From positions 1 to 22,536 of the IMG/VR virus record IMGVR_UViG_3300032208_000071: a DNA stretch of 22,536 nt. The stretch is one strand, 5' to 3'. Shown here one piece after another: positions 1-6,880 of this stretch (its first letter is position 1; the number at the start of each line of letters is the position of its first letter). The DNA is from a virus. The notes below the pieces were generated by a model. The model saw only the letters and a list, made by a program, of their open reading frames with translations. It was not told the origin of the DNA and ran no database searches. Position numbers and translations under genes: made by a program.

Positions 1-7
1 ACGTGTA

Positions 8-70
8 CTACTTTTTGTAGCCTTTGCCACCTTTCTTGCCTCCGCAAGATCCTTTACCTTTGTGTGCCAT
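8..70 (-). CDS. Tiny Lys/Gly-rich peptide (20 aa)
   Basis: Twenty-codon frame starting with ATG at 70 and ending with TAG at 8. Its start overlaps the TGA of the preceding gene (TGATG), the coupling used across this operon. The product is almost entirely Gly and Lys with one Cys (begins MAHKGKGSCGG, ends GKGYKK), so it is strongly basic and probably disordered. I cannot assign a function. The tight coupling and the absence of another frame here argue that it is translated. Its place between scaffold/hli and the expected capsid gene suggests co-expression with virion genes. A chance frame is possible at this length. Confidence 0.5.
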   Translation of the reverse strand: MAHKGKGSCGGKKGGKGYKK

Positions 71-222
71 CACTTCATCTTGCGAAGTTTGGTGAAGTCA
101 GCCTTCTCAATCTTGTTAGGATTGCCGGCTTTGCTAGCGATCTTCTTTTGTCCGGGTGAAAGTTTTTTTGCTTTTTTAGGGCGACCTACTTTAGAACCGT
201 AGGTGCCAGGACCATAAGGCAT
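70..222 (-). CDS. Small basic protein between hli and capsid region (50 aa)
   Basis: Fifty-residue frame beginning MPYGPGTYGSK and ending in a Lys-rich tail. The ATG overlaps the TAA of the hli gene (TAATG). It is rich in Lys, Gly and Pro, with GRPKKAKK near residue 13 and AGNPNKIEKADF near residue 32. I recall similar short proteins with a PYGxGTYGSK start in marine cyanophages, but no function is established to my knowledge. The basic charge could suit nucleic acid binding or packing inside the head; that is inference. It sits in the late operon after portal and scaffold, so it is probably expressed with virion proteins. Confidence 0.75.
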   Translation of the reverse strand: MPYGPGTYGSKVGRPKKAKKLSPGQKKIASKAGNPNKIEKADFTKLRKMK

Positions 223-392
223 TACCAGATACCAGGGATAATTTGACCAGTGAAAGCATACGCTCCAAGCGCAGCCATCACACCGAGCATGGCAAGCCTG
301 CCATTAAGACGCTCGGCGCGTTCGTTATGAGGGATGGAGTTTTCGTCGATGTACATACGTGGTTCAGTGGGCCAGATTTGGGTGTCGTTCAT
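222..392 (-). CDS. hli: High-light-inducible protein (Hli)
   Basis: A 56-residue protein with the Hli signature: residues 23-36 read NERAERLNGRLAML and the C-terminus reads YAFTGQIIPGIW, with one hydrophobic helix between. The ExxNGRxAM pattern is the chlorophyll-binding helix motif of the CAB/ELIP/HLIP superfamily. In cyanobacteria, Hli proteins sit in the thylakoid membrane and protect photosystems under excess light. Phage copies are thought to keep photosynthesis running during infection. The ATG overlaps the scaffold TAA (TAATG), and the gene lies between scaffold and the expected capsid gene, so it should be expressed late with virion genes. This is the strongest evidence that the host is a cyanobacterium. 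Confidence 0.93.
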   Translation of the reverse strand: MNDTQIWPTEPRMYIDENSIPHNERAERLNGRLAMLGVMAALGAYAFTGQIIPGIW

Positions 393-1129
393 TAGAAAGA
401 GAGATCAGAGCGATCCAATTTGGTCAATACATCCTGCCGGTACGCTGGATCATTGTCGTACCGGGGATCGTTCATTGCTTGAATAAGTTCTTGTTGACTG
501 CGGAATGCAGATTGTGCAGCCGCAGGTTTTCCTTGTAGAAGTTCTCCGTCCTGTCCCATAGCGTCTGTGTACCGATAATAAAGTGCTTGAAGTGCGAGGT
601 TAATTTGAGACATGTTGCCGCTTTCGATTACAGCATCGTAGGCATCAATTTCTGCTTCAGAAAAGTTTTCTCCTGCCCACTCAATCAAAGCACTGTACTG
701 ATCTTGACCACCAACGGCTTCATATACAGCACCGATTTCTCCATCAGATAAATCTTGACCAGCAGGAGATCGGTCAGCCATCAATGCAAATACATCACTA
801 GCTGACATTTGATCGATAGCTTCTAGAGCTTCATCAGTGATTTCACCAGTCTCATAGTATGCATCTAGGATATCATACAAACCGCCATCGTCAAACTCTT
901 CTTGCTCTTCTTGCTCTTCATACTCTTCTTCTTCTTGGCCTCCAAGTTTCTTTTGAAGTTCAAGGTAAGCAGCTTCTAGTTCTTCTGTACTGTTGTACTT
1001 ACCAGCCAAACGTTGTTCGTGAGCTGCTTCTAATTCTTCTCCGACACGTAGAGAATCTGCAATGTCTGCCTCTTGGCTTTCCATTACCTCTGCAGGCACG
1101 CTGTTGTCGGATGTAAATACTTCTGCCAT
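392..1129 (-). CDS. Capsid assembly scaffolding protein (T7 gp9-like)
   Basis: A 245-residue, very acidic protein with a Glu-rich stretch around residues 66-78 (EEEEYEEQEEQEEF). The C-terminal segment (about 210-245) carries SAFRSQQELIQAMNDPRYD followed by a short helix, the form of the capsid-binding end of podovirus scaffolds. Such proteins direct assembly of the procapsid shell and leave before DNA packaging. It directly follows the portal gene, as gene 9 follows gene 8 in T7, and its ATG abuts the portal stop. T7 gp9 is about 307 residues, so this is shorter but within the range of cyanophage relatives. The call rests on position, acidity and C-terminal pattern. Confidence 0.88.
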   Translation of the reverse strand: MAEVFTSDNSVPAEVMESQEADIADSLRVGEELEAAHEQRLAGKYNSTEELEAAYLELQKKLGGQEEEEYEEQEEQEEFDDGGLYDILDAYYETGEITDEALEAIDQMSASDVFALMADRSPAGQDLSDGEIGAVYEAVGGQDQYSALIEWAGENFSEAEIDAYDAVIESGNMSQINLALQALYYRYTDAMGQDGELLQGKPAAAQSAFRSQQELIQAMNDPRYDNDPAYRQDVLTKLDRSDLSF

Positions 1130-2694
1130 TATTCAATAGGTGGTTGTTGTTGTTGCTCTAGCTCAGCAGCTAGGGCAGGGTTTTTAGATGGATCATTCAT
1201 TGGAGTAGACTCCAACGCAGCAGCTTGCTTAGTAAGCTCCATCTGTTCTTGCATCTGCATGTTCTGCTGCATTTCTTCCTGTTGCTGATCCATAGACTTA
1301 ACTAGGTTCAGAACATCAATACCTTGTGCAGCAGCCAAACGCTTGATAGCTTCATCAGCATTGAGATGTTTCATCAATGCTTCAGGTCCAAGGGTTTGTG
1401 CAATGGTTGTGATAAATGCAGTCAAAGATTCACGATCTTGACCACGACCCAGTGCGTTGATACCAGCAACAATGGTGGGCTTGACTAGATCTTTAGGATA
1501 TCGAGGCAACTCACCACTGCGTTGCATTACCATCAACTTACGATTGAGGTACGGTACAAGGAACTCTACTGTCAGCAGACTAAACAATCCACCAAGTTGT
1601 TGCTCAAGTTCTAGTTGTGTGAGGCGTACCTCTTCAGCTGTGGTACGTTCTGATTGTCGTACGGTCAGTACAAGGAATGCTTCAGAGATGCGCCGCTCAA
1701 GGGTCTGCATTTGTTGTAGTGCTGTAGCAAAATCAGCGGTCTTGCCAACTTGTACAACACCTATATCATCAGGTCTACCTTGAATGATTGCTCCGTTACC
1801 AGCCTTGCTCAGAGTCTGAGGTTTGGTGGTAGAGGAGGGTGACACTAGAAAGATCACTTTTGCAGCTGCTGCAGAGCCTTCTGTGATGGCCTGAGAGAGT
1901 GCATTGAGTGACTTAAGATCACCAATAAACTCTTCGACTCGGCCGCGACCATAGTTCTCACCATCAACAGAATTGAATCGTAGCACAAGCCAAGGCGATG
2001 CCTCTTTAGGAGCTTTACCTTGAGTGTTAGGAATCACTTTGTCATACACCTCTTGGTGCCAGACCCAGCGATTGTTTTGTAGTTTACAGTGTGTATAAAC
2101 TTCTACGTCACCGCTTTGGTTAGTTGATATATCATTGACCTGCAATGGATCTTTGACAATATCAACAGGCAAAAGTTTTTTGTTAATGTTTTCTTTGGTT
2201 ACGATCTCAATTACGTTGCCGTTACCATCTCGTTCTACAACATAGCGGTTCAATGGGTAATGCTTAATCCCATCCTTACCCATAAACAACAGAGCATTGC
2301 CACCAACAACAAGATGTTTGATGGCTTGGTGTACAGTGACACGATCGCTAGAAGCAGCGATAGAGTCCATCACCATACGCTCAAGTTTAGCAAAACTCAA
2401 GTCAAGTTCAGATCGAATCTCAGCAGGCAACTCAGTGCCAAGCTTGTCGTCTTTAATCTGCAACTTGAAGAACGTAGTTTGAGGCGGCAGCAGAGCCAGC
2501 ATCAACTTAGATGCAAGGGTTACTACTGCCTTAGCACCTACGCTTTGCCAAGGTTGTGTAAGGGTTTTATGGGAACTCCGCATCTCATCACGTTGGATGA
2601 GATAAGGAAGAGTAAGTTCAGAGCATTGAACAGCAATGTCAAGAAACGATGTACGGCCACTGCTTAGTGCATCGTATCTAGATTTAGCTGTCAT
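1129..2694 (-). CDS. Portal (head-to-tail connector) protein, T7 gp8-like
   Basis: A 521-residue protein close to the 536 of T7 gp8. The N-terminus (MTAKSRYDALSSGRTSFLD), a middle segment VLRFNSVDGENYGRGRVEEF near residues 238-257, and the LERRISEAFLVLTVRQSERTTAEE region near 333-356 match the podovirus portal pattern. The protein forms a dodecameric ring at one capsid vertex through which terminase pumps DNA and to which the tail attaches. The C-terminal 60 residues are Gln- and Met-rich and probably disordered. It precedes the scaffold gene, as in T7. Confidence 0.93.
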   Translation of the reverse strand: MTAKSRYDALSSGRTSFLDIAVQCSELTLPYLIQRDEMRSSHKTLTQPWQSVGAKAVVTLASKLMLALLPPQTTFFKLQIKDDKLGTELPAEIRSELDLSFAKLERMVMDSIAASSDRVTVHQAIKHLVVGGNALLFMGKDGIKHYPLNRYVVERDGNGNVIEIVTKENINKKLLPVDIVKDPLQVNDISTNQSGDVEVYTHCKLQNNRWVWHQEVYDKVIPNTQGKAPKEASPWLVLRFNSVDGENYGRGRVEEFIGDLKSLNALSQAITEGSAAAAKVIFLVSPSSTTKPQTLSKAGNGAIIQGRPDDIGVVQVGKTADFATALQQMQTLERRISEAFLVLTVRQSERTTAEEVRLTQLELEQQLGGLFSLLTVEFLVPYLNRKLMVMQRSGELPRYPKDLVKPTIVAGINALGRGQDRESLTAFITTIAQTLGPEALMKHLNADEAIKRLAAAQGIDVLNLVKSMDQQQEEMQQNMQMQEQMELTKQAAALESTPMNDPSKNPALAAELEQQQQPPIE

Positions 2695-2697
2695 TTT

Positions 2698-3057
2698 TTA
2701 AACGTAATTTGTGTTCAATCCAGTGCCAGTTCGTGATCCACGTCCCATGCTTCCACGGTTACGTGCAATCCTCAGTTGATCAGTACGACGTGCTTTCTTT
2801 TTACGACTTGCTCTACCTACACCTGCACCAGCCTGTGCAAGAGTTGCATTCTCTTGGGTTGGTTTTTTAATACGTACAGGTGCAGTTGGAGTTGGTATTG
2901 AAGCCTGTTGTACAGGTGTCTCCCTGATACCCATACTGTCTGCAGCAGCACCCGTAGCTGCGTGTACACTCATACCTGTCGCTTGCGCTGCACGAGTTCT
3001 CTTTGCAAGCTTTTTCTTTTGTTTAGTCGAGAGTGCGTGCCAATTAAAGCCAGCCAT
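2698..3057 (-). CDS. Basic virion-associated protein, T7 gp7.3-like
   Basis: A 119-residue, highly basic, Ala/Thr-rich protein directly upstream of portal. Its C-terminal third contains RKKKARRTDQLRIARNRG followed by a Gly/Arg/Ser tail ending GTGLNTNYV. T7 gp7.3, encoded just before gene 8, has a comparable basic, Gly-rich end (KKARAGGKKSLSVARSSGGGINI by memory, shortened here), so position and tail agree. T7 gp7.3 is a minor virion protein needed for tail assembly and adsorption. The N-terminal half looks low-complexity. Function is inferred from synteny and weak sequence resemblance. Confidence 0.6.
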   Translation of the reverse strand: MAGFNWHALSTKQKKKLAKRTRAAQATGMSVHAATGAAADSMGIRETPVQQASIPTPTAPVRIKKPTQENATLAQAGAGVGRASRKKKARRTDQLRIARNRGSMGRGSRTGTGLNTNYV

Positions 3058-3059
3058 AA

Positions 3060-3218
3060 TTAATCCTCAGTTATGCGTTGTTTAATCCAATGGATAATGT
3101 CTTGTTGACCAGCGTTAAACATGATGTGTTGGATCTTGTCTTCTGGTCCGGTGAAGGGTGGAGGAAATTTTTCTTCTAGCTCTGCTAACAGTTTCTCGGG
3201 TGTAAGAAAGTTAAGCAT
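3060..3218 (-). CDS. Conserved-looking small protein after nrdB (52 aa)
   Basis: Starts at the ATG at 3218, which overlaps the last codons of the small reductase subunit gene; a longer frame reading back to 3305 would overlap that gene much more. The protein begins MLNFLTPEKLLAELEEKF and ends GQQDIIHWIKQRITED. It looks like two amphipathic helices joined by a Pro-rich linker (FPPPFTGPEDK). I do not recognise a catalytic motif. Short proteins with a C-terminal GQQxxIxWI pattern seem to occur in related cyanophages, but I know of no function. Confidence 0.72.
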   Translation of the reverse strand: MLNFLTPEKLLAELEEKFPPPFTGPEDKIQHIMFNAGQQDIIHWIKQRITED

Positions 3219-3930
3219 ATTGTGGGAGGTTTTGATTTGCATGTTCAAAGAAGGCAGGCATACGTGCTCGCTGTGTGTCAGCAAGTTGTGGTGCTTTGCC
3301 CTCATACATCAGCCGGTCGCTAGAATCCAGCCAAAATTTTTTGTCCAAATATTTATCGTCACTTTTGCCTAATGGTTGCATGACCCAGGCAATAGTCGCC
3401 TTACGGAGTTTGTCCAAAGACGGCGAAGCTTCCAGCCCAAGCTCTCTACAAACCAAACTATTTGTTGCGACGTGAACTTGTTCGTCTCTACTGATGTCAG
3501 CGCTGACAGTTCGCATTCCCGCGTCACCAGCAAACCGCATGAAGGGTAGTAGGACGAAAAAAATTGCACGTTCAGCAACCATGGCTTTGAGGAGAGTGTG
3601 ATCAGGATGTTCTGTCCACGCATCACGGAGTGCGAGGGCTTCCCGTTCAGCTTTCGGATCAGCACCCCAAGCATCGGCGACATAACCCAGAGCCCTGTCG
3701 TGCTTAATCTCGTCTTGGACATTGCTCTCCAGTATCTCACGTGCGAGAAGTGGAACTTCAGAGGCGAGCGCATCACGAATAAAATCTCCCACAGGTAGTT
3801 CCATATGTCGCAAGGCAAGTGCACGGCGCAGAGTCTCTTCCGCTCCATCCTTGCACTTCCCTTTGGTAGTAGCCACAGGGGTCCATGTCCGTTTGCGTTC
3901 TAGTAGTTGTTGATAAGGATGTTTCTTCAT
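3211..3930 (-). CDS. nrdB: Class I ribonucleotide reductase small subunit (beta), short form
   Basis: A 239-residue ferritin-like protein, shorter than the usual 320-375. The metal-binding pattern is visible: Glu44, then Glu74-xx-His77 (DEIKH), Glu120, and Glu150-xx-His153 (DEQVH). The beta subunit normally assembles a dimetal or radical cofactor that starts radical transfer to the large subunit, which makes dNDPs from NDPs. The radical tyrosine of E. coli NrdB (Tyr122) lies four residues after the first histidine; here that residue is Leu81, so a classical Fe2-tyrosyl cofactor is unlikely. The ATG overlaps the large-subunit stop (ATGA). Cyanophage reductases of this type were, as I recall, first called class II and later reassigned to class I because of this neighbour. 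Confidence 0.85.
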   Translation of the reverse strand: MKKHPYQQLLERKRTWTPVATTKGKCKDGAEETLRRALALRHMELPVGDFIRDALASEVPLLAREILESNVQDEIKHDRALGYVADAWGADPKAEREALALRDAWTEHPDHTLLKAMVAERAIFFVLLPFMRFAGDAGMRTVSADISRDEQVHVATNSLVCRELGLEASPSLDKLRKATIAWVMQPLGKSDDKYLDKKFWLDSSDRLMYEGKAPQLADTQRARMPAFFEHANQNLPQYA

Positions 3931-5297
3931 TCTTGGCAGTCACAGGTAGGTTCTTTTTCATTAAGTAAATCTGCAAGGTAGTCGTCTACATCCTGTTGAT
4001 CAAGAGCGGCATACGCATCAGATTTATCTTGTGTATCACTCATAACTTGGAGCGAATAATACAAGGAAGTCTGGGGACTCTTTAGCCACTCTTCGATAAA
4101 GGCGTTGTCATAGGTGACAACATCACTCCAGCTATTGAAGCTATACCCGTGAAGAAGCCCAGTGCGATCGAGCATCGTCATCATACCATCAGCCACACGC
4201 TTGTAAGCGTCCCAGCCGACCTCTGATGCGATCTCTACATCGCCATAGAAATATGATTGGACACCAAAGGTGCCACTGTCCCGGTCAACGACACGGGAGA
4301 TAGGTGGTGCAATCTCAGGAGTGCAGGTGAAACCATCTACATCCTTACTGCGGTAGCTACAGCTTGCAGTAGGAGCGATTGCGAAAGCTCGGTCCATCGT
4401 GTAACTGCGTGCGATGCTTGCAGCAGAGTCGATGCCGGAAGCGAATTGAGAGACCAGCTCGAATGCAGGTGTCTGGACAATCTCGCCATCGTTGTATTGT
4501 TCAAGTGCACGTCCAAATTGTTCATAACTAACACCTACACGTCGAAAGAGATTTGCAAGTCCGAGCATTCCAAGGCCGACTTGCCGGTCTGTTTCGGGTG
4601 AGAGGTATTCACCACTCGCACCAACTCCAGTGGTTGCATGCAGTGCACACAGTTCAGACATACCTTCGACGAAAGCTCTTGGAATGTCATCGAACTCACA
4701 GGCTCCAAGATTAACATGCTGTAGGAGACAGGTTCCTCTGCTAGGCAGGTACACTTCGAGACAAACGTTGCCTCGAATACGGTTGCCTTTTTTGTCATAC
4801 TTTACTTTGTTGAGCCAAATGTCACCGGACTTAATGCCATTGAGTAGTTCCTCCTTAAAAGAACACGCCTCCCACCATTCATCTGTAATGTTGATGCATC
4901 GTTTAGCCCAAGGTAGCTCATGACGTGGAGCTTGTATAAACTCAAGAGCATCAGCGTGGCACAGGTCCAAGTGCAGGACCACAGCACCATTTTTATAGAC
5001 TCCACCACGTCGGAGTACAGAGTTAAGGGTCGAATAGATTTGGCCAAATGAAACCGGGCCGCTAGCGACAAGTCCCTTTCCATTTTCAGTTCCTTTCGGG
5101 CGAAGTTCGGACAGGTGGATAGCAACTCCCGCTCCATTCCTCAGAGCATGTGACGCAAAGCGCCAGCTAGCTTCAATACCTTCTGGACCCTCACAAGAGT
5201 CATCAACTTTAAAGATTGTGCAGCTGACAGGCAGGCGGGAAGTTGGGTCATCGATCCAGTTTTGGACGCGACCAGTACGGGAGATGAGATCAGACAT
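3927..5297 (-). CDS. nrdA: Class I ribonucleotide reductase large subunit (alpha), minimal form
   Basis: A 456-residue catalytic subunit, much shorter than E. coli NrdA (761) because the ATP-cone and other N-terminal regions are absent. Active-site residues are visible: Cys26 (LPVSCTIF) and Cys190 (GTCLLQ) as the probable redox pair, and Asn177-x-Cys179-x-Glu181 (GNVCLE) for substrate activation. Tyr413-Tyr414 (SLYYSLQ) matches the radical-transfer pair that marks class I enzymes, and the tail ends in a CxC (Cys452, Cys454) for re-reduction. Without an ATP-cone, overall activity may escape dATP inhibition, which would suit a phage making DNA. It is coupled to the beta gene and supplies deoxynucleotides for replication. 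Confidence 0.92.
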   Translation of the reverse strand: MSDLISRTGRVQNWIDDPTSRLPVSCTIFKVDDSCEGPEGIEASWRFASHALRNGAGVAIHLSELRPKGTENGKGLVASGPVSFGQIYSTLNSVLRRGGVYKNGAVVLHLDLCHADALEFIQAPRHELPWAKRCINITDEWWEACSFKEELLNGIKSGDIWLNKVKYDKKGNRIRGNVCLEVYLPSRGTCLLQHVNLGACEFDDIPRAFVEGMSELCALHATTGVGASGEYLSPETDRQVGLGMLGLANLFRRVGVSYEQFGRALEQYNDGEIVQTPAFELVSQFASGIDSAASIARSYTMDRAFAIAPTASCSYRSKDVDGFTCTPEIAPPISRVVDRDSGTFGVQSYFYGDVEIASEVGWDAYKRVADGMMTMLDRTGLLHGYSFNSWSDVVTYDNAFIEEWLKSPQTSLYYSLQVMSDTQDKSDAYAALDQQDVDDYLADLLNEKEPTCDCQE

Positions 5298-5467
5298 TAT
5301 TCGTTGGTAGTGGTTTCTTCGGTGGTTTCTGCTTCTACAACAGGAGCATCACGCTCTTCAATTGCTAGCTGCATAGCTTCAACAGCACCTTGCAGTGCAA
5401 GCAGTTGTTGCTGGCACTTGTTATATTTTTCAATCAGTTCGTCGCGAAGTTGTTCCAGGGTTTTCAT
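5297..5467 (-). CDS. Small acidic coiled-coil protein (56 aa)
   Basis: The frame starts with ATG at 5467, overlapping the TGA of the MazG-like gene (ATGA), and ends with TAA at 5297, abutting the reductase alpha start. The protein begins MKTLEQLRDELIEKYNKCQQ and has a regular heptad-like pattern over residues 1-38, followed by an acidic Thr/Glu tail ending ETTTNE. It is probably a helical dimer or oligomer. I recognise no family. Tight coupling on both sides in a nucleotide-metabolism operon supports expression; an accessory role to reductase or MazG-like protein is only a guess. Confidence 0.7.
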   Translation of the reverse strand: MKTLEQLRDELIEKYNKCQQQLLALQGAVEAMQLAIEERDAPVVEAETTEETTTNE

Positions 5468-5832
5468 ACTAAATCAGATAAATCAGGTGGTTGATAGTTT
5501 GGTCCTTTGAGGACTTTTCCGTCCTCGCGGTAGATCGGTTTGCCGTCTTCTCCTAGCTTGGACATATTCGATTTATGGACACGGCGGAGAGCTTGCTCTA
5601 GATCCCAGTCCATGTTCTCAGCGTACTGAGCACACACATATACTAGGTCAGCAAGCTCTTTTAGGCAAGCCTCCCGGTCCTGAGGATGGATCAGCTGCAT
5701 TTGCTGATGAGATTCGAGAAACTCTTTGAACTCCTCAACGATCAAAGACTTCTGTAGGTTCCGCTTCTGTAAATCGTTCCGTATATTGAACGCTTGGCGG
5801 AACTCGATGGCTTGGTTCGATAGGAGCGACAT
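5464..5832 (-). CDS. MazG-like nucleotide pyrophosphohydrolase
   Basis: A 122-residue all-alpha protein of the MazG/HisE/dUTPase-like superfamily. The metal-binding pattern ExxEF..E appears as EEFKEFLE near residues 33-40 and is completed by KELADLVYV near 68-76 (ExxD). The C-terminus reads KLGEDGKPIYREDGKVLKGPNYQPPDL, a tail I associate with cyanophage members. The family cleaves NTPs or dNTPs to NMP and pyrophosphate; cyanophage MazG has been discussed as altering host stringent response or recycling nucleotides. It lies between DUF3310 and reductase genes and overlaps both neighbours. Substrate cannot be read from sequence. Confidence 0.82.
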   Translation of the reverse strand: MSLLSNQAIEFRQAFNIRNDLQKRNLQKSLIVEEFKEFLESHQQMQLIHPQDREACLKELADLVYVCAQYAENMDWDLEQALRRVHKSNMSKLGEDGKPIYREDGKVLKGPNYQPPDLSDLV

Positions 5833-6010
5833 TTTCTAGTTCTTTCTCAAGGTAGGTGATAGCTTTTTGCAGGTCTTCAATCCTGCAGTCTTTGTAGCCT
5901 GCACGGCAGATGTATTTAATTGCGTTCCCGAGAAAGTAGTTAAGCTGTTGATCACGAATGAAGTCCCAGACTTCTATTGTGCCTCGGGTGTAGTAGGATG
6001 GGCGGGCCAA
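5735..6010 (-). CDS. DUF3310-family phage protein (TTG start)
   Basis: A 91-residue protein with the DUF3310 core near its N-terminus: YYTRG..IEVWDFI at 6-18 and LNYFLGNAIKYICRAG near 23-38, then DLQKAITYLEKEL. This family occurs widely in phages next to nucleotide metabolism genes and has been annotated as a nucleotide kinase-like or SaV-like protein; its biochemical role is unclear to me. The only plausible start is TTG at 6010, because a stop lies just upstream in frame and no ATG precedes the conserved core. No clear Shine-Dalgarno is present, so expression may depend on coupling to the overlapping upstream gene. It overlaps the MazG-like gene by 98 bp. Confidence 0.83.
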   Translation of the reverse strand: MARPSYYTRGTIEVWDFIRDQQLNYFLGNAIKYICRAGYKDCRIEDLQKAITYLEKELENVAPIEPSHRVPPSVQYTERFTEAEPTEVFDR

Positions 6011-6147
6011 TTTTTTACTAAGTTACTTACAGTGTTACATAAACAGAAGTTCTGATGTTGCAAGGCGTCAAGCAATGTGATGAGATCTTCCTTATCTGCG
6101 TTAGGCAGCAGGTCTCTCATCCTTCTCATCTTGAAGCTTTGCTCCAT
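5974..6147 (-). CDS. Small conserved-looking helical protein (57 aa)
   Basis: From ATG at 6147 the protein reads MEQSFKMRRMRDLLPNADK, then DLITLLDALQHQNFCLCN and TVSNLVKNWPAH. It forms a predicted helical pair with a TPEAQ end. Earlier in-frame ATGs at 6207 and 6213 would add about 20 residues and overlap the exonuclease gene further. I chose 6147 because it gives a start resembling short cyanophage proteins with an LxALQxQNFxLxN helix. Those are recalled, not searched. The frame fills the only gap between the exonuclease and DUF3310 genes. Function is unknown. Confidence 0.62.
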   Translation of the reverse strand: MEQSFKMRRMRDLLPNADKEDLITLLDALQHQNFCLCNTVSNLVKNWPAHPTTPEAQ

Positions 6148-6880
6148 CGTCAACTCTGTAACCGGGGGCGGGGGTCCAAGGAATCGGACATCGTTGTTTG
6201 AAGTCATAGTCATCAACGGTAAGGATCTTAGCGAGTCGTGCATTTTGTAGAGCAATCTCTTCACCGAGATCCTTTTCCTTGAATGCATTGACTACGGTTT
6301 CCCAGCTGTAGCCGTGTTTGTCAAACAGGATTTCTGCTCGCTTCACACCTACCCCAGGTGCACCAGAGTAACCATCAGTCTGGTCACCAGCTAGTGTTTG
6401 AATGAGGTGCCATTTAGCGCCCTCTGTAGGCGTGACTGTGACCCGTTCGTCAAGGTTGTACAAAGATCCGGGGATCTGTCGCATATCCTTGTCTGGCGAG
6501 ACGATGACATTGCCTGAAAATTTTGTGGCATAAATCCCCATGGCATCATCTGCCTCAAGAGTATCCATGATCACAACCTTGTACTCAGTCTTGAGTTGGT
6601 TGATCACACGTTTGTAGCCACACGGTTTCTTTCGGTTGCGATGTCCTTTGTAAGATGGGAGGATCGATTTCCGAAAGTTAACCGAGTCAGAAAAGAATAG
6701 CACAGGTTCTGCGAAACTGCCAAACTCTCCAACGATTTTATCGATGTCTTTAAGAATGTTTTTATATGCGTCAGAAAACTTAGAGGTGACCATGATCACG
6801 TCGGATCCCCAGTCAATCTCTGTCTCTGCTGCAGCACAACCCTTATAGACAATATAGTCAGCGTCGATGTACAGTTTCAT
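6101..6880 (-). CDS. 5'-3' exonuclease, T7 gp6-like
   Basis: A 259-residue FEN-family nuclease. Acidic metal-binding residues appear in order: YIDADYIVY (Asp6, Asp8), DTLEADDAMG (Glu109, Asp111, Asp112), VSPDKDMRQ (Asp130, Asp132) and GDQTDGYSG (Asp166, Asp169). The helix-hairpin-helix-like stretch GAPGVGVKRAEILF follows at 173-186. T7 gp6 is about 300 residues, removes RNA primers and degrades host DNA from 5' ends to feed phage synthesis. The ATG overlaps the polymerase stop (TGATG). Position after DNA polymerase matches T7 order. Confidence 0.9.
   Translation of the reverse strand: MKLYIDADYIVYKGCAAAETEIDWGSDVIMVTSKFSDAYKNILKDIDKIVGEFGSFAEPVLFFSDSVNFRKSILPSYKGHRNRKKPCGYKRVINQLKTEYKVVIMDTLEADDAMGIYATKFSGNVIVSPDKDMRQIPGSLYNLDERVTVTPTEGAKWHLIQTLAGDQTDGYSGAPGVGVKRAEILFDKHGYSWETVVNAFKEKDLGEEIALQNARLAKILTVDDYDFKQRCPIPWTPAPGYRVDDGAKLQDEKDERPAA

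Noticed and set aside
4925-4945. TTGTATAAACTC, partly like the 24-bp promoter element
   Set aside because: Shares only the TTTATACAAG part, lacks the CCCC and GGGGA sides, and lies in the reductase gene; likely chance.
5974-6288. 104-codon reading of the small gene after exonuclease
   Set aside because: The first 45 or so residues lie wholly in the exonuclease gene; later ATGs at 6213, 6207 and 6147 are better starts.
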